Shown: positions 63,457-64,000 of the stretch, in pieces
Layout: each line of letters starts with the position of its first letter
Numbering within the stretch: the first letter of the stretch is position 1
Origin: UBA6522 sp965221035
GTDB lineage: Bacteria > Pseudomonadota > Gammaproteobacteria > Steroidobacterales > Rariloculaceae
Length of the DNA: 64,000 nucleotides
Assembly: GCA_965221035.1 (NCBI GenBank)
Contig: OZ244860.1
Span: 3,224,001 to 3,288,000, forward strand
Direction of reading: 5' to 3'
Notes under the pieces: generated by a model
Database searches by the model: none
What the model was told of the DNA's origin: nothing
What the model saw: the letters and a program-made list of their open reading frames with translations, nothing else
Translations under genes and position numbers: made by a program

Positions 63457-64000
63457 TTAATCGCCCGATTGACTGTTGGTATGAGTAACGTTGCCAAAAT
63501 CGACCGTAGTTTGATTGACAGTCTGGCCCCCTACTTGGCCAAACGTGTAGGTCACGTTGCCTAATGTGACTGTCTGAACGGAGACCGACTCCCCGCCGAC
63601 AGTACCGGACGAGTAGGTTACGTTTCCCATTTCGACGCTGTTTATGGAAACCGGTTCTCCGCCGTACTGGCCAGTTGAAATGCTTGTGTTTCCGACCTGC
63701 GTTGTGGTCGTGCTCACAGGCATGTCGCCAACCCGGCCGACGCTGAAACTGGTATTTCCCAATTCCACGGTGGTCTTGCTTACTGGCTCCGAGCCAACCA
63801 TGCCGGCGGTTACCTTCGTGGTATCCCCGATCTCGACCGTGGTCGTGGTGACCGCGTGGTCGCCGACCTGCCCGCTGGAATACGTTACATCGCCGAGCAC
63901 CGTTGAGACAGCGGTGAGCGGTTCATCGTTAGTCCGGCCGCTGGTGATGGTGACGTTGCCCACCTCGGTGGTGGTGGAACTGTTCACCACACCGACCGCG
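63457..64000 (-). CDS. Repeat-rich, probably surface protein, 5' end outside the window
   Basis: A minus-strand frame is open from the right edge to TAA at 63457-63459; a GTG at 63990 is internal because the repeat pattern continues past it. The visible 181 residues are almost only 22-residue units with consensus LGNVTYSSGQVGGEPVSTTTVE, rich in Thr, Ser, Val and Gly, with Gly-Asn/Asp at fixed places. About seven full units are seen. This fits a beta-solenoid or fibre-like exported protein, such as an adhesin. There is no sorting signal in the visible end (NSQSGD). Confidence 0.7.
   Translation of the reverse strand, partial: AVGVVNSSTTTEVGNVTITSGRTNDEPLTAVSTVLGDVTYSSGQVGDHAVTTTTVEIGDTTKVTAGMVGSEPVSKTTVELGNTSFSVGRVGDMPVSTTTTQVGNTSISTGQYGGEPVSINSVEMGNVTYSSGTVGGESVSVQTVTLGNVTYTFGQVGGQTVNQTTVDFGNVTHTNSQSGD
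63460..64000. repeat. About eight 66-base coding repeats
   Basis: The units encode the 22-residue repeats of the minus-strand protein; one unit has an extra codon. They have diverged at DNA level, so selection on protein structure is more likely than recent expansion. Confidence 0.7.

Overview
The window looks like chromosomal DNA from a GC-rich, Gram-negative, probably marine gammaproteobacterium. The evidence is a TonB-dependent receptor, Tat and lipoprotein signals, an aprMBA cluster of the type found in sulfur-oxidising proteobacteria, a soluble NAD-type formate dehydrogenase, and mostly GC-rich genes. The lineage is an inference: no rRNA or tRNA gene was seen. No CRISPR array, insertion sequence or transposase was recognised.

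Layout. 1-4.8 kb: end of a TonB-dependent receptor, then a two-domain M16 peptidase. 4.9-12.2 kb: a formate dehydrogenase operon (fused fdsGB, fdsA, fdsD, an FMN 2-hydroxyacid dehydrogenase, fdhD), with avtA after it. 13.6-19.0 kb (minus): an NHL beta-propeller protein coupled to a 1358-residue membrane protein of unknown role. 19.1-23.8 kb: a folK-folP fusion, a threonine dehydratase and a secreted prolyl oligopeptidase. 23.8-29.6 kb: aprMBA (APS reductase) and feoAB (ferrous iron uptake) with a possible Fur site. 29.7-35.0 kb: a heptad-repeat coiled-coil protein, a Tat-signal SDR, pepQ and a two-part sodium:solute symporter.

35.2-44.5 kb is an accessory block: a DUF6338 membrane protein with a 37-residue proline-rich microprotein, a type I restriction-modification operon with a Schlafen/AlbA-type gene inside it (hsdR-hsdS-albA-hsdM), and a methyltransferase. 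44.5-49.0 kb: a reductive-dehalogenase-family protein with an internal duplication, a DUF1080 lipoprotein and an AT-rich, nuclease-like orphan gene. 49.2-52.5 kb: assimilatory sulfite reductase with DUF934 and DUF2849 partners, and a TlpA-like thioredoxin. 52.7-58.3 kb: an orphan MacB-like permease, an AI-2E family transporter, a lipoprotein cytochrome c/beta-propeller fusion and a Tat-exported M24 protein that has lost most metal ligands. 58.3-61.3 kb: sat, cysC and fabD. 61.6-63.3 kb: an AT-richer two-gene cassette, an OLD-like ATPase plus a DUF3226/TOPRIM protein, a good candidate defence system. The right edge cuts a protein made of 22-residue repeats.

How it fits together: AprMBA (sulfite to APS), Sat, CysC and sulfite reductase connect oxidative and assimilatory sulfur metabolism. 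Formate and possibly a 2-hydroxyacid supply electrons, FeoAB supplies iron for the many Fe-S enzymes, and peptidases with a TonB receptor suggest use of organic matter as well. The foreign-looking genes (about 35.2-36.2, 48.1-49.0 and 61.6-63.3 kb) are mostly defence-like.
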